From NCBI GenBank assembly GCA_910588045.1, contig CAJUPS010000006.1:1-64000 (forward strand): a stretch of 64,000 nucleotides of DNA. The letters run 5' to 3'. This DNA is from an uncultured Oscillospiraceae bacterium. Its GTDB lineage: Bacteria; Bacillota; Clostridia; Oscillospirales; Oscillospiraceae. A program made the translations under genes and the position numbers. Positions 6,601-16,302 of this stretch are shown in pieces (within the stretch, counting starts at the first letter, position 1; every line of letters starts with the position of its first letter). Below the pieces are notes generated by a model. The model was not told where the DNA came from. It saw only the letters and a list, made by a program, of their open reading frames with translations, and did not search any database.

Positions 6601-8192
6601 CTGCGAATATCACCGACACGCTGGACGAGAAGCTGACCTATGTGAGCTCCAGCGACAGCGGCGTGCATACCGACGGCACCGGCACCGATGGGAAAAATGG
6701 CGGCACCGTGACATGGACGAACATTGAGGTTTCCGCCAACAGCAATAGGGCTGTGACCCTCACGGTCAAAGCCAACACCGCTGCCATGATCGAGAACACC
6801 GCCAAAGTCACGTGGCCCGGCGATGACACAGGCAAGACCAGCGATCCCTGCACCATAACGGCGACGGCAAAGGAGTACAATGTGACGTTCGACGTGAACG
6901 GCGGCAAGGAAACGATCCCTGATCAGCAGGTTGAGGACGGCGGTAAGGCCATCAAGCCTGACGATCCCACCAAGGATGGCTACACGTTTGTCAAGTGGAC
7001 GTTGAACGGTTCGGAGTATAACTTTGACACCCCCGTGACCGACAACATCACCTTGGTCGCCCAGTACACGCCGGACGAGGCCAAGATCGTGTTCGTGACC
7101 AACGGCGGCAGCACTGTTGAGAACATGACCGGTGTGACCGACCAGGTCATCAACAATACGACCATGCCAGCCACCATCCGCGAGGGTTTCGTCTTTGATG
7201 GCTGGTACGACAATGAGCCGTGCACCGGTACTCCGGTAACCACCCTGCCCGACAAGTTCCCCGCCGGTACTACCACGTACTACGCCAAGTGGACGGAGGA
7301 GACCGCGCTGCCCAACCCGCCTGTCATTGATCCCGGCTTTGTCCCCTCTACGCCCACCCCGACTGCGCCCACGCCCACCCCGGCCCCCAACACCACCATT
7401 ACCGACGATGAGACGCCTCTGGCTGGCTCCGTGGGCCTGAACGACACGGACCACTTCGCGTATGTGATCGGTTACGAAGATGATACTGTACGTCCTCTGA
7501 ACAACATCACCCGCGCCGAGGCCGCGACGATCTTCTTCCGTCTGATGACGGATGAATACCGCCAGGCCAATTGGTCCACCACAAACTCCTTCTCTGACGT
7601 GAACGCCGGAGACTGGTACAACAACGCGGTGAGCACCTGCGCCAACGCAGGCGTGCTCAAGGGCTACGAGGACGGCACGTTCCGCCCCAACGCCCCCATC
7701 ACCCGCGCGGAGTTCGCCTCCATGGCCGCAGGGTTCATGGACGAATCCATCACCGATGACGGCACCGGCGATTTCTCCGACACGGCGAACCACTGGGCCG
7801 CAGTCGCCATCCGCCGCGCCGCCAAGGCCGGTTGGGTGACCGGAAGCGGCAACAAGTTCAATCCCGATGCAAAGATCACCCGTGCGGAGGTCATGACCAT
7901 CGTCAACCGGATGCTGGACCGCACCCCGGACAAGGACCACATGCTTCCCGAGATGAAGAAGTGGACCGACAACCCGGAGAGCGAGTGGTACTACGAGGCC
8001 GTCCAGGAGGCCACCAACGAGCACGAGTATGAGCGCGACGAGCTCAATGTGGAGACCTGGACCGAGCTGCTGACCGTCCGCGACTGGAAGGCTCTGGAGA
8101 CAGAGTGGGCCAATAACGGCGGCGCTTCCGCTCCCAAGGCGGACGATACCGAGGCGGCACAGCGTATGAACCGGGTGCCTGACGGCATCTGA
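3621..8192 (+). CDS. Giant multidomain S-layer-homology surface protein
   Basis: 1523 aa. Signal peptide 1-31 (ends TAMA-EGD). Residues 35-130 are rich in Cys and His. Three related helical repeats begin near 134, 212 and 284 (pattern VPAEVQAFLDAVEALP). Residues ~380-830 carry glycine-rich GLUG-like beta-helix repeats (GGIVGY, GGIIGY). Listeria-Bacteroides-type repeats with FDVNGG or DANGG cores occur near 870, 1085 and 1153, with a DUF11-like domain (~960-1075) between them. A Pro/Thr linker (~1233-1260) precedes three SLH domains (~1273-1440, e.g. GYEDGTFRPNAPITRAEF) that would anchor it to cell-wall polysaccharide. Probably an adhesin-like exposed protein; ligand unknown. Good RBS (GGAAGGAAG) before ATG. 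It may be downstream of the phase-variable promoter candidate. Confidence 0.9.
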   Translation: MRICKRLRKRGLALFMALVMSLSLLPVTAMAEGDDHVHNADGWECTRVDPVTEPDCQHKEHTPDCGYAAAVEEIPCDCGAAAADEATGEVIHADGCAYTPAVEEQPCTHKCGDECTKVVAPEHWNCTAPVAAETPAGVQAFLDAAALLPDASLVTEETVETVDAQAASALALYAALGVELQAREDVIAAKAAVDAVQAAVQTVRESQVPEVPAEVQTFLDKVKDLPEAALVTAENVEIVDAQVTDALALYGSLGELQVREDVAAALVTVEAVRAAVRAVKESEVPAEVQAFLDAVEALPKAEEVTRENVTAIGEQVKVVLDMYESLTEAGLDEADGVAEALAIACDILVVVTEVSETLGNNESTTWDGESVSDSLDKGSGTEEDPYLIENAADLAYLAQLTWEKAGGNNKTKDQYYKLTADIDLDRHEWTPIGGISKSADYSFQGHFIGGGHTISSLIIINPKPDENGYLPQTVGLFGSIANGAEICDLKLNDVTISRIANGKYPSGYSSGAGALVGVTCRYGSDRNLICNVTVSNASISWDQYAGGITGSDQAFTNIKKCCVRDSKIAASSWGAGGIIGGLSKGQRNGTTYVTECSSKGCDISSKYGAVGGIVGYCGSRTGSQDVTGSVIIKGCYNTSAVSYWQVQFPDKSGVMNYPAGAGGIIGYSKQSAIVGRPGSNGVAIHNCTNYGTITAPAGSSMYGNSNGKGYAGGIVGYGMGFSIHFIGKVNNLDLNINFPDPDCNIPIKGCHNAGEITTRNRSNSNKSYVVLANLIGYPYSSIIPADDARLSLRKAFYLEQGNSFVSGLIDGSYATVKTACDSEYATPVDTAEQFTPIDPCPGPAGGCTCGCHCTWHEGDGPDGPDVEPPKVDYTLVYDANGGVFEYNAKTKTDTESGLKDAMYVTFDVRDYTPIWENHTFLGWATTSNATEAQYKYNESGKDTVTFSSTDYMVLYAVWRCALSITKTASNTAPKVGEEFTYTLKVSNPNSEAVSANITDTLDEKLTYVSSSDSGVHTDGTGTDGKNGGTVTWTNIEVSANSNRAVTLTVKANTAAMIENTAKVTWPGDDTGKTSDPCTITATAKEYNVTFDVNGGKETIPDQQVEDGGKAIKPDDPTKDGYTFVKWTLNGSEYNFDTPVTDNITLVAQYTPDEAKIVFVTNGGSTVENMTGVTDQVINNTTMPATIREGFVFDGWYDNEPCTGTPVTTLPDKFPAGTTTYYAKWTEETALPNPPVIDPGFVPSTPTPTAPTPTPAPNTTITDDETPLAGSVGLNDTDHFAYVIGYEDDTVRPLNNITRAEAATIFFRLMTDEYRQANWSTTNSFSDVNAGDWYNNAVSTCANAGVLKGYEDGTFRPNAPITRAEFASMAAGFMDESITDDGTGDFSDTANHWAAVAIRRAAKAGWVTGSGNKFNPDAKITRAEVMTIVNRMLDRTPDKDHMLPEMKKWTDNPESEWYYEAVQEATNEHEYERDELNVETWTELLTVRDWKALETEWANNGGASAPKADDTEAAQRMNRVPDGI

Positions 8193-8224
8193 TTCCCAAG
8201 GAAAACCATCGCATAAACTCCGTA

Positions 8225-8257
8225 AGGCCCCGGGCTTCCGCCCGGGGCCTGTTTTTT
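8225..8257 (+). terminator. Rho-independent terminator after SLH gene
   Basis: AGGCCCCGGGC-TTCC-GCCCGGGGCCT then GTTTTTT; 11-bp GC stem with a T-run, 33 bp after the SLH stop codon. Confidence 0.9.
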
Positions 8258-8263
8258 CGATTC

Positions 8264-8365
8264 ATCTTCCAGGAAAGTCCTCCATATCTGCGCTGTCTGC
8301 GCCCTTCCACAGCCTCTGGGGGCCAGAATACCGCCGTTGCCCATGATGCAGTTCTTTATTTTCAA
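8264..8365 (-). pseudogene. Relic of an SLH-domain C-terminus
   Basis: On the minus strand the frame reads IMGNGGILAPRG then AQTAQI, clearly related at DNA level to the very end of the SLH protein at 36865 (VMSGKGGGILDPQGLATRAQ). An indel disrupts the frame near the last helix. No remaining gene body precedes it, so it is a degraded tail of a second SLH gene. The rest of 8366-8503 shows nothing recognisable. Confidence 0.6.
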
Positions 8366-8503
8366 TCTCCAAAAGAAGGTAATGGGTCCATTCTACCTTT
8401 TCATAGGGAATTTTGTCTGGCTTTGCTGCACTACTTCTTAAAAACATTACCATTTTTGCCCTAATGTAGTATACTGACTGCAACACTCCTATTGTGGAGG
8501 TAA

Positions 8504-8760
8504 CACGATGACAGATATGGAGAGGCGGTGCGCCAGCTTCGGTTTGCCAGCAAGAGCGCCGGAACGGTGAAGCTGGCCGACACGCCGACCCGGTTCCATG
8601 TTGAGAATATGCCGGAAGGAACTTACATTGTCGTTCCAGAGGTATCGTCAGAGCGGCGGCGCTATGTTCCCATGGGATTTATGACCCCGGATATTCTTTG
8701 CAGTAACCTTGTAAAGATCATTCCCAATGCTACGTTGTACCATTTAGGCGTGCTGATTGA
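8504..8760 (+). pseudogene. Fragment of MmeI-like DNA methyltransferase/restriction gene
   Basis: About 85 codons in one frame: YGEAVRQLRFASKSAGTVKL, ADTPTRFHVENMPEGTYIVV, PEVSSERRRYVPMGFMTPDI, then IIPNATLYHLGVL. This matches the region before the C-terminal target-recognition part of MmeI-type (type IIG-like) methyltransferases, which normally continues TSNVHMAWMR. Here the match stops at LGVL and both flanks are missing. A stop codon precedes it and the amylase gene follows tail-to-tail. Remnant of a restriction-modification gene, not functional. Confidence 0.65.
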
Positions 8761-8785
8761 CATTTGGGGTTCACATTCTCGGCGC

Positions 8786-10465
8786 TCAAATAAATTCGTT
8801 TTCTTGTGCGAGCCGCTGATAGAGCACAACCGCTTCATAATCTTTTACAATTCCGTCAAAGGAAGTATCGGTCAATACGTTTTTCATCCCGATAAATTGC
8901 GGGAAATTGACCTGTCCTGTCTTTGCGTGAAAACAGACCACCATTTTTTCTCCCCGCCATTCCTTCGTCAAGCATAAGATCCCTTCTGCATCATTGATCT
9001 GCACGTCTGACGTGGTCCCTTCCGTGATGCACCGGTATTGTTTTCGCACACGGATCAAGGTGCAGTACCACTGGTAAATATCCAGGTCTTGGTATCTGGC
9101 ATCCCAGGCCATACCCCGCCTGCAATCCGCGCCTGCTCCGGTCAGGCCGTATTCGTCCCCATAATAGATGACAGGCATCCCTGGCAGCAGCAATTGCAAT
9201 GCTGCTGCTATTTTCAATTTTTCCTTGTTCCCGCCACAAATGCTTAAAATTCGATCTGTATCATGGCTGTCGAGGAGATTCCATAATACCGGGATAACGT
9301 TTGTGTGAAGGTTCCCCAGCAGACTGCCCATGTTCTCCCAGAACTTGGATGCGGATATTTTCTCCTCTGCAACAAAATCTCTGACAGAGAAATAGAATGG
9401 GTAATTCATGACGCTGTCCCATTCCTCTCCATTGAGGAAGTCTCCCGCATAATGCCAGATTTCTCCTACAATCAGCGCCTCTGGATTTACAAGTTTCATC
9501 TCCCGACGGAATTTTCGCCAAAACATATGACTGATCTTGTCTCCTACATCCAAACGCCAGCCATCGATATGACAGCTTTCGATCCAGTAGCGGCCTACCT
9601 GGATAAAATAGTCTGCGGTCACATCGTTTTGCAAATTCAGCTTGGGCATTCCGCCGTGATACCCGAAGGTCTTATAATTGGGCTTTTTGCCCTGCTCACA
9701 GATCAACGGCATTTTCTCCCAATAGTACCAATCCCTGTATGCCGATCTGTTCTGCTTTTCCAAAATATCCCGAAAAGCGAAAAAATCGGGAGACGTATGG
9801 TTAAATACCCCGTCCAGTATGACTTTTATTCCCAGCGCATGGGCTTTCTGGACTAATTCCTTCAGATCAGACTCCGTACCAAAACCCGGATCGATCTTGT
9901 AATAATCGACGGTATCATATTTGTGTGTAGAGGGCGATTCAAAGATAGGCGTCAGATAGAGGACATCTACCCCCAGATCCTTGAAATGACCCAAATGGTC
10001 AATGATTCCCTGTAGATCTTCCCGAAAATCGATGGGAATCTGATACCATTTGCTTTCATCTACCGGCCTGCTGCTGGCAAACCGTGCGGGAAAGATCTGG
10101 TAAACAATCTTGTTAGCGGCCCACTCCGGTACGGCCAGCATTTCCTCCTCCCGGAGGGTCTGCGGGCAATCGAACATTCTGTCCGGATCTGTGGGAGCTG
10201 TGCTGGTGAAGTCGTAATTGCCGTAGTAGCAAGTGTTCCCTTCAGTATCCACTAACTCAAAATAATATCTCAAACAGATAACATCCATGCGGATTTCCGT
10301 TTCGTAGTAATCGCACACGGAATCGGACGCAAATTTTTTCATGTCTGAATGTTCTCGGGTGTCCAAAACTTTCGGATCAATATATTTATCCTGATAGTGC
10401 AGAACAACTCGGGCAATATCATCTCTTTTTGCCCTGATCCGAAAAACAAAATGTCCTTTATGCAA
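8786..10465 (-). CDS. GH13 amylase-family glycosidase, 5' end cut off by mobile element
   Basis: 559 codons read from a TTG that is really an internal Leu codon at the insertion junction. The body is a complete GH13 barrel: nucleophile Asp in GWRLDVGDK, acid/base Glu in IVGEIWH, and the third Asp in LLDSHDTDRI, plus an N-terminal beta domain (FRIRAKRDDIARVVLHYQDK). The family is most like neopullulanase/cyclomaltodextrinase enzymes that cleave maltodextrins in the cytoplasm. A stop codon lies two codons upstream. The missing 17 residues with their RBS and start are found at 23490-23549, so the gene was split by the 13-kb element. Without the element the enzyme would be about 576 aa, normal for the family. 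Probably inactive unless the element excises. Confidence 0.88.
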   Translation of the reverse strand: MHKGHFVFRIRAKRDDIARVVLHYQDKYIDPKVLDTREHSDMKKFASDSVCDYYETEIRMDVICLRYYFELVDTEGNTCYYGNYDFTSTAPTDPDRMFDCPQTLREEEMLAVPEWAANKIVYQIFPARFASSRPVDESKWYQIPIDFREDLQGIIDHLGHFKDLGVDVLYLTPIFESPSTHKYDTVDYYKIDPGFGTESDLKELVQKAHALGIKVILDGVFNHTSPDFFAFRDILEKQNRSAYRDWYYWEKMPLICEQGKKPNYKTFGYHGGMPKLNLQNDVTADYFIQVGRYWIESCHIDGWRLDVGDKISHMFWRKFRREMKLVNPEALIVGEIWHYAGDFLNGEEWDSVMNYPFYFSVRDFVAEEKISASKFWENMGSLLGNLHTNVIPVLWNLLDSHDTDRILSICGGNKEKLKIAAALQLLLPGMPVIYYGDEYGLTGAGADCRRGMAWDARYQDLDIYQWYCTLIRVRKQYRCITEGTTSDVQINDAEGILCLTKEWRGEKMVVCFHAKTGQVNFPQFIGMKNVLTDTSFDGIVKDYEAVVLYQRLAQENEFI

Positions 10466-10482
10466 GGCTTAATAGTGACAAG
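10466..10482 (+). repeat. Left-end att arm of the mobile element
   Basis: GGCTTAATAGTGACAAG next to the crossover dinucleotide AA (10464-10465). The right-end arm on the opposite strand is GGCTTGATAGTGATAAG (15 of 17 identical). Joined, they form a 36-bp palindromic attP with central AA, as expected for large serine integrases. Confidence 0.75.
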
Positions 10483-10517
10483 TAACTATTTGCCGCAGAG
10501 GGCGGCGTGACCAAGTG

Positions 10518-12493
<1,976 letters not shown>

Positions 12494-12531
12494 TAAAGTA
12501 CCTCCATAATTCGTAGTTTGTTGGTTCTGGG

Positions 12532-12753
12532 TCAGGCATCCTTTCGCCGGACCCACTGAATGTCATAGCCCAGCGCATCGGCAAGCTGGACAGCCTCCTT
12601 GTAGCGGAGGGACTCCCGCTGGAGCTTGTTGGAGAGATTGGACACGCTGTCCGACCAGCCGTACACATCGGAGAGTACGTCCACCACCTCCTGCATGGTC
12701 ATCCCCTGGCGCACAATGTACGCCTTGATCTCGTTCCTCATATCGGATTTCAA
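12532..12753 (-). CDS. Small HTH-like regulator (DUF6471-like)
   Basis: 73 aa, TTG start with GAGG seven nt upstream. The core EIKAYIVRQGMTMQEVVDVL, then SVSNLSNKLQRESLRYKEAV and LADALGYDIQWV has the cadence of small Xre-like helix-turn-helix proteins of the DUF6471 type common in Firmicute mobile elements. It overlaps nothing and lies upstream of the 82-aa gene and recombinase, with an imperfect palindrome 37 bp before its start, suggesting autoregulation. Family name from memory, moderate certainty. Confidence 0.7.
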   Translation of the reverse strand: MKSDMRNEIKAYIVRQGMTMQEVVDVLSDVYGWSDSVSNLSNKLQRESLRYKEAVQLADALGYDIQWVRRKDA

Positions 12754-12789
12754 AGTTTTTTCCTCACTTTCTGATGAATTTGATGTTGT

Positions 12790-12814
12790 ATTCCGAAAAG
12801 AACTTTTACGGAAT
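12790..12814. promoter_or_regulatory. Imperfect palindrome upstream of the HTH gene
   Basis: ATTCCG and CGGAAT arms with inner AAAAG / CTTTT matches. TTCCGTAAA also recurs at about 12939-12947, which suggests a repeated operator. Located 37-61 bp before the HTH gene start. Confidence 0.4.
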
Positions 12815-13104
12815 GATGAAGTTTTTCACGGTTGTAATTCCCGCTCAGATTTGCTATCATGAAGCCCAGGTCATAAGGGGCCTATATCTACTTCACAGCT
12901 TTGCGTGACCTCTGCGAGAACAGTGGATTTCCTCGCTTTTCCGTAAAGTGGCTACACGGTTCGGTAAATCACCAACAGGTGTAATCCGTTCACTGCTGAA
13001 TGACCCTTTTCACGAAAATCACAAGGATTAAATTGCACCCAGCTTTTTAGGGACAGGCCAGCGTAACCGCCTATAAAAAGATAAAGGCGAACTCACAACT
13101 ATCC
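12815..13104. other. Intergenic stretch of the element, possible gene relic
   Basis: No intact gene. Plus-strand frame 12909-13031 reads FRKVATRFGKSPTGVIRSLL followed by NDPFHENHKD and a stop; it looks protein-like (HTH-like tail) but has no start, so it may be a remnant of a small gene. Confidence 0.3.
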
Positions 13105-13160
13105 GTACATCCGTACATCAGTACAGAGGCGGTCTGCCGTGTACGCCTGTACGCACGTAC
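13105..13160. repeat. Two clusters of GTAC iterons with 8-bp period
   Basis: GTAC occurs at 13105, 13113, 13121 and again at 13141, 13149, 13157: two sets of three at exact 8-bp spacing, separated by 20 bp. They lie just beyond the 3' end of the primase/helicase gene. Iteron-like arrays of this kind are typical of replication origins or binding sites of replication proteins. Confidence 0.5.
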
Positions 13161-13179
13161 AGATAATTTCATTTCTTTT

Positions 13180-14499
13180 TTATAAAGCGGTCGGCTTTAT
13201 CAAGACCTCAATTCCCAGGTAGCCCCGGCATCGCTTGCCGCTGCCGATATACACGTTGTTGGTGGCCTCCAGCCGGTAGGCATCGGCGTTCTGGGCAATG
13301 AAGCCGGAAAAGCTCTTGGGGGAAAGCGGGTTCTCGGCATTGTCCTCACACCAGACCTTATAAGCGGCGTACAGGTCACGGGTAGCGGCCTCGCCGTCCG
13401 CCTTGAACTGGACATACCCGGTAGAGGTCAGGAAATCCACAATGTTGTTGGCCTCCCGGACTACAACAGAGATGTTCTCCCTGGCCCGGTCGCTGATGGT
13501 GAAGCGGTAGTTGTTGACCAGCAGGCGGTGAAGCCCATCCAGACACCAGAGGAATATCCCCTCACGCTCGGCAATCAGCTTTTCAGAGAGGAACGGGTCA
13601 TCCGTCCGCCCTGCCGGTCTATCCCTCGTAGTCAAAACAATCTGGCGGCGAAAGAAACCGTCAGACCTGTCATGGAGGGCGGTCAAGGCCCCATTTCCGA
13701 AACAGAGGAACCGCACATAAAGCTGGCTCTGATAGCTCTGGACGCCTTTGCGCTCCATGTCCATTTTGCACTCCGAGGTCACGATGGACTTGATATAGTT
13801 GGTCTTGGGCAGGGCGCTCATGTCCATATCGTCATCCACCATCAGCAGTTTGCCTTCCAGGTCGGCGCGGCTGAACCGGTTGTTCTCCACCTTCTGGATG
13901 CTGGTGGTGTTCATGCTGTCCCCGAAGATGGAGCGCATCACCAGCCCGATCCGGCTCTTGCCCTCGCCGCCCTTGCCAATGAGCATGAGCATCTTCTGAC
14001 CCTTGGTGGTGGGAAGCAGGCAGTAGCCCAGGTACTCCTGCAAGGTGGGGATGTCCTCCGGGTACAACAGCTCCGACAAAAAACGCAGCCATTTTTTCGG
14101 CGGCGGCGCGTCAGGGTGGTAGCTGACGGTCAGGCGGTTGTTGCAGTAGGCTTTTTCCGGCGAGAAGCGGCCATCCACAAACAGTGTACCGTTGGCAACA
14201 TGGATACGGTCGCACTCCAGCTCTATCGGCTCCGAATACGCCGCCATCCGCAGGGCGTTCAGAAGTTCGTCCACCTTCCTGGCGATTTTGGTTTCCAGCC
14301 ACGGGCTGATCTGCTCGTAGATTTTCTTTTTCAGGCCGCTCTCGTCGGCCACCAGCCCGTCCACCGTGTAGAATCGGCCCCGGATGCAGCGCATGGGATG
14401 TTCCCGAAGGAACGACCGGCAGAACTCCGGTTCCATGAGCTTGTAGTCCTCCGTCAGCCAGTCGGGAAAACCGGACTGCAATTCTTCATTTTCAATCAT
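13180..14499 (-). CDS. Phage/plasmid-type primase-helicase (D5/P4-like ATPase)
   Basis: 439 aa, start at 14499 chosen for the GAGG site nine nt upstream; the longer frame to 14607 lacks an RBS and reads into repeat R1. Residues ~20-130 resemble the D5 N-terminal region. Walker A GKGGEGKS at 175-182 and Walker B-like LLMVDDDMDM follow, then sensor region SQLYVRFLCFGN and an arginine-finger region (SDGFFRRQIVL). The C-terminal ~100 residues form a winged-helix-like tail (AAYKVWCEDNAENPLSPKSF). Such superfamily 3 helicases unwind the origin of mobile elements; together with the GTAC iterons this suggests autonomous replication of the excised circle (inference). Confidence 0.85.
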   Translation of the reverse strand: MIENEELQSGFPDWLTEDYKLMEPEFCRSFLREHPMRCIRGRFYTVDGLVADESGLKKKIYEQISPWLETKIARKVDELLNALRMAAYSEPIELECDRIHVANGTLFVDGRFSPEKAYCNNRLTVSYHPDAPPPKKWLRFLSELLYPEDIPTLQEYLGYCLLPTTKGQKMLMLIGKGGEGKSRIGLVMRSIFGDSMNTTSIQKVENNRFSRADLEGKLLMVDDDMDMSALPKTNYIKSIVTSECKMDMERKGVQSYQSQLYVRFLCFGNGALTALHDRSDGFFRRQIVLTTRDRPAGRTDDPFLSEKLIAEREGIFLWCLDGLHRLLVNNYRFTISDRARENISVVVREANNIVDFLTSTGYVQFKADGEAATRDLYAAYKVWCEDNAENPLSPKSFSGFIAQNADAYRLEATNNVYIGSGKRCRGYLGIEVLIKPTAL

Positions 14500-14550
14500 T
14501 TCCGCATACCTCAAATCTGTAAAAATTGGGCGACCATCGCGCCCCTCTGC

Positions 14551-14618
14551 TATGGTTATGAGCAAATTCGGAAAAACCGGGCTAATGGCATGACAGCCCC
14601 GTTTCAAAAAACGTGACA
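14551..14618. repeat. Direct repeat R1, upstream of primase gene
   Basis: 68 bp, about 87% identical to R2 at 16303-16370. Contains CATGACA and CGTGACA 23 bp apart. It lies just ahead of the leftward primase gene and probably carries its promoter or operator. Confidence 0.65.
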
Positions 14619-14670
14619 GAGGGAATTTCGGTAGCGGCTTCCAAAATTCCCTCTGCCGGTATCATGACGA

Positions 14671-15924
14671 TCACCGCTCCACACTGTGCCTTGTTGCGGT
14701 CTGCGCCGCCCTGCGTTCCGCATCCTGTCTGGCAATCTCAGCCCTGCCCTGTTCCAGCTTGACGAAAACGGACTCCCGGGCCTTCTCCCTGATCTGTCTG
14801 GTGGCGGCGGCTCTGACCTCCGGCTTTCGTAAAACCGCCTGCACTCTGGTAAGCACCTTTTGAGCGGCTTTGTGAATCAGCTCCTGTGCCTTTCCCAGCA
14901 CCTTGCCGATCAGCCCTTTCTCCGCTGGGGAGTAGCGCCGCTCCGGGGCCAGACACCAGTCCTTGTAATCGGAGACAATCTTCTCATCCTGCAACTGCGT
15001 CTCGGCGCGGACAGCATCGGTCACAAGCTCCACCGCCTTGTCATAGGCAATCTCTGTGACCTCATCGATCAGCGCCTCGGCGTCCTCCAGCCGAAGCGAC
15101 ACGGATTCCAATTCCTGTGTTTTTTCTTCAATGGCCGTCTCCTGCGCGGTAATCAATTTCTTCTGCTTCTGGATAATATAGTCATTCTTCTCCAGATAGC
15201 TGCGCCCACGGTTGCCGGGGTCGGGTTCTTCCTCGACAGCCAGACCATGCCGTTTGCAAATATCAAACAAAATCACCCGGCAGACCGCATCGAAAACCAT
15301 CTTTCGGTTGTTGGTGCGCCCCTGCTTTTTCTCAGGGTCAGGCAGTTCAAATCCAAGGGCCTCAAGTGCCTTTTCCTGTTTCGGCTCCACCTCGCCGTAT
15401 CGGTTCACATAGTCAAAAACATGGCGCTCATGGATATGGGGCGTGGCCTCGTCTAAATGGAGCGCCCAATCAATGACGTGGACGTGTTCCCCGAAGCGGC
15501 GCTCCAGCTCCATCATAAATTCCCCAACAATTTCCAGAAGCACCTCCGGGGAAACGGAGTCCTCCATCGTGCCGATCTGGTAGATGGTTTCCTCCGGGCA
15601 GAAGCGTTTGTCAGCCAGAAGATCATCCACGCTCCGGTCACGCTCGGAGTGGCGGCGTTTGGCATTCCGCTCATGCTGGCCGTCCAGGTAATCTGAGTAG
15701 CGGTTCAGGTAAAAGGCCCGTTCCACATCCGCAAAGGAAACCTCCCCGTCCTGCTGGGTCGGATAGGTCGCTCCCCGAAAGCAATCCCAATAGATGTTAT
15801 GTGAAATCCGCTCACCGTCAATGTGGTCAGCGTGTTTGGTATCAAAGGTTCGGTCGTTGTGCGTTGATTTGTAGACGCCGCTTTTTCCGGCTCTCCCGTT
15901 GTGCCGAGTCAATCTTTTTGCCAT
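14671..15924 (-). CDS. MOBV-family relaxase (Mob/Pre)
   Basis: 417 aa, start at 15924 behind AGGAGAG. Nicks the transfer origin and pilots DNA during conjugative mobilization. Key motif HLDEATPHIH at 156-165 is the MOBV metal-binding three-histidine signature. The N-terminus (THNDRTFDTKHADHIDGERI) and Asn/Trp-rich segment HNIYWDCF match clostridial relaxases of this type. Residues ~255-330 are coiled coil and the tail (~340-417) is Lys/Arg/Ala-rich and probably DNA-binding. It is separated from the primase by repeat R1. The first part of 15925-16439 upstream holds candidate oriT structure. Confidence 0.88.
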   Translation of the reverse strand: MAKRLTRHNGRAGKSGVYKSTHNDRTFDTKHADHIDGERISHNIYWDCFRGATYPTQQDGEVSFADVERAFYLNRYSDYLDGQHERNAKRRHSERDRSVDDLLADKRFCPEETIYQIGTMEDSVSPEVLLEIVGEFMMELERRFGEHVHVIDWALHLDEATPHIHERHVFDYVNRYGEVEPKQEKALEALGFELPDPEKKQGRTNNRKMVFDAVCRVILFDICKRHGLAVEEEPDPGNRGRSYLEKNDYIIQKQKKLITAQETAIEEKTQELESVSLRLEDAEALIDEVTEIAYDKAVELVTDAVRAETQLQDEKIVSDYKDWCLAPERRYSPAEKGLIGKVLGKAQELIHKAAQKVLTRVQAVLRKPEVRAAATRQIREKARESVFVKLEQGRAEIARQDAERRAAQTATRHSVER

Positions 15925-16060
15925 TCTGCTCTCCTTCCTGTTTCTCGTTTTTTGCTTTTCTGGGAGTGGCCAGGGGCGGCGAAGCCGCCGAATCTGGGTG
16001 CTTTGCGCCAGATAATAACCCAGTATGGATTGACGCAAGCATCAATCCTACCTGGGCCAA

Positions 16061-16223
16061 GGGTTTCACCCTCTGGACACCTGAGCAGGCGTTGTCACCC
16101 TGCACCCGACCCAAAGGGCTTTGCCCTCTGGACACCCAACAGGCGCTGCCGCCCTGTACCCGGCCAAAAGGGCGCTGCCCTCTTGACACCCGGCAAAGGG
16201 CTTGCCGCCCTCTGCACTCCCGC
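16061..16223. repeat. Three imperfect ~54-bp tandem repeats upstream of relaxase
   Basis: Units 16061-16115, 16116-16169 and 16170-16223 share GGGCTTTGCCCTCTGGACAC and a CAGGCGCTGCCGCCCTG segment; the third is most divergent. They occupy the non-coding region between the relaxase and DUF6076-like genes together with a hairpin. No protein is recognisable in either strand. Candidate part of the transfer origin, by position only. Confidence 0.55.
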
Positions 16224-16255
16224 ATTTTTCGGAAGTCCTTCGACTTCCAAAAAAG
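16224..16255. terminator. Bidirectional hairpin terminator
   Basis: GGAAGTC-CTTC-GACTTCC (16231-16248) flanked by a T-run on the left and an A-run on the right, so it works as a terminator on the minus strand and could on the plus. It may also be an oriT hairpin. Confidence 0.6.
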
Positions 16256-16302
16256 AACCGTTGACTGGTATGCTCCTGCGCAACCAGCCAACGGCTTTCT
16301 AT

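Noticed and set aside
8509..8620. ATG with GGAGG at 8509 as the start of a real gene
   Set aside because: Its frame gives unrecognisable protein; the homologous methylase frame is a different one that begins after a stop.
13105..13160. Regularly spaced short repeats as a possible CRISPR array
   Set aside because: Only 4-bp cores at 8-bp period and no spacer structure; iteron-like instead.
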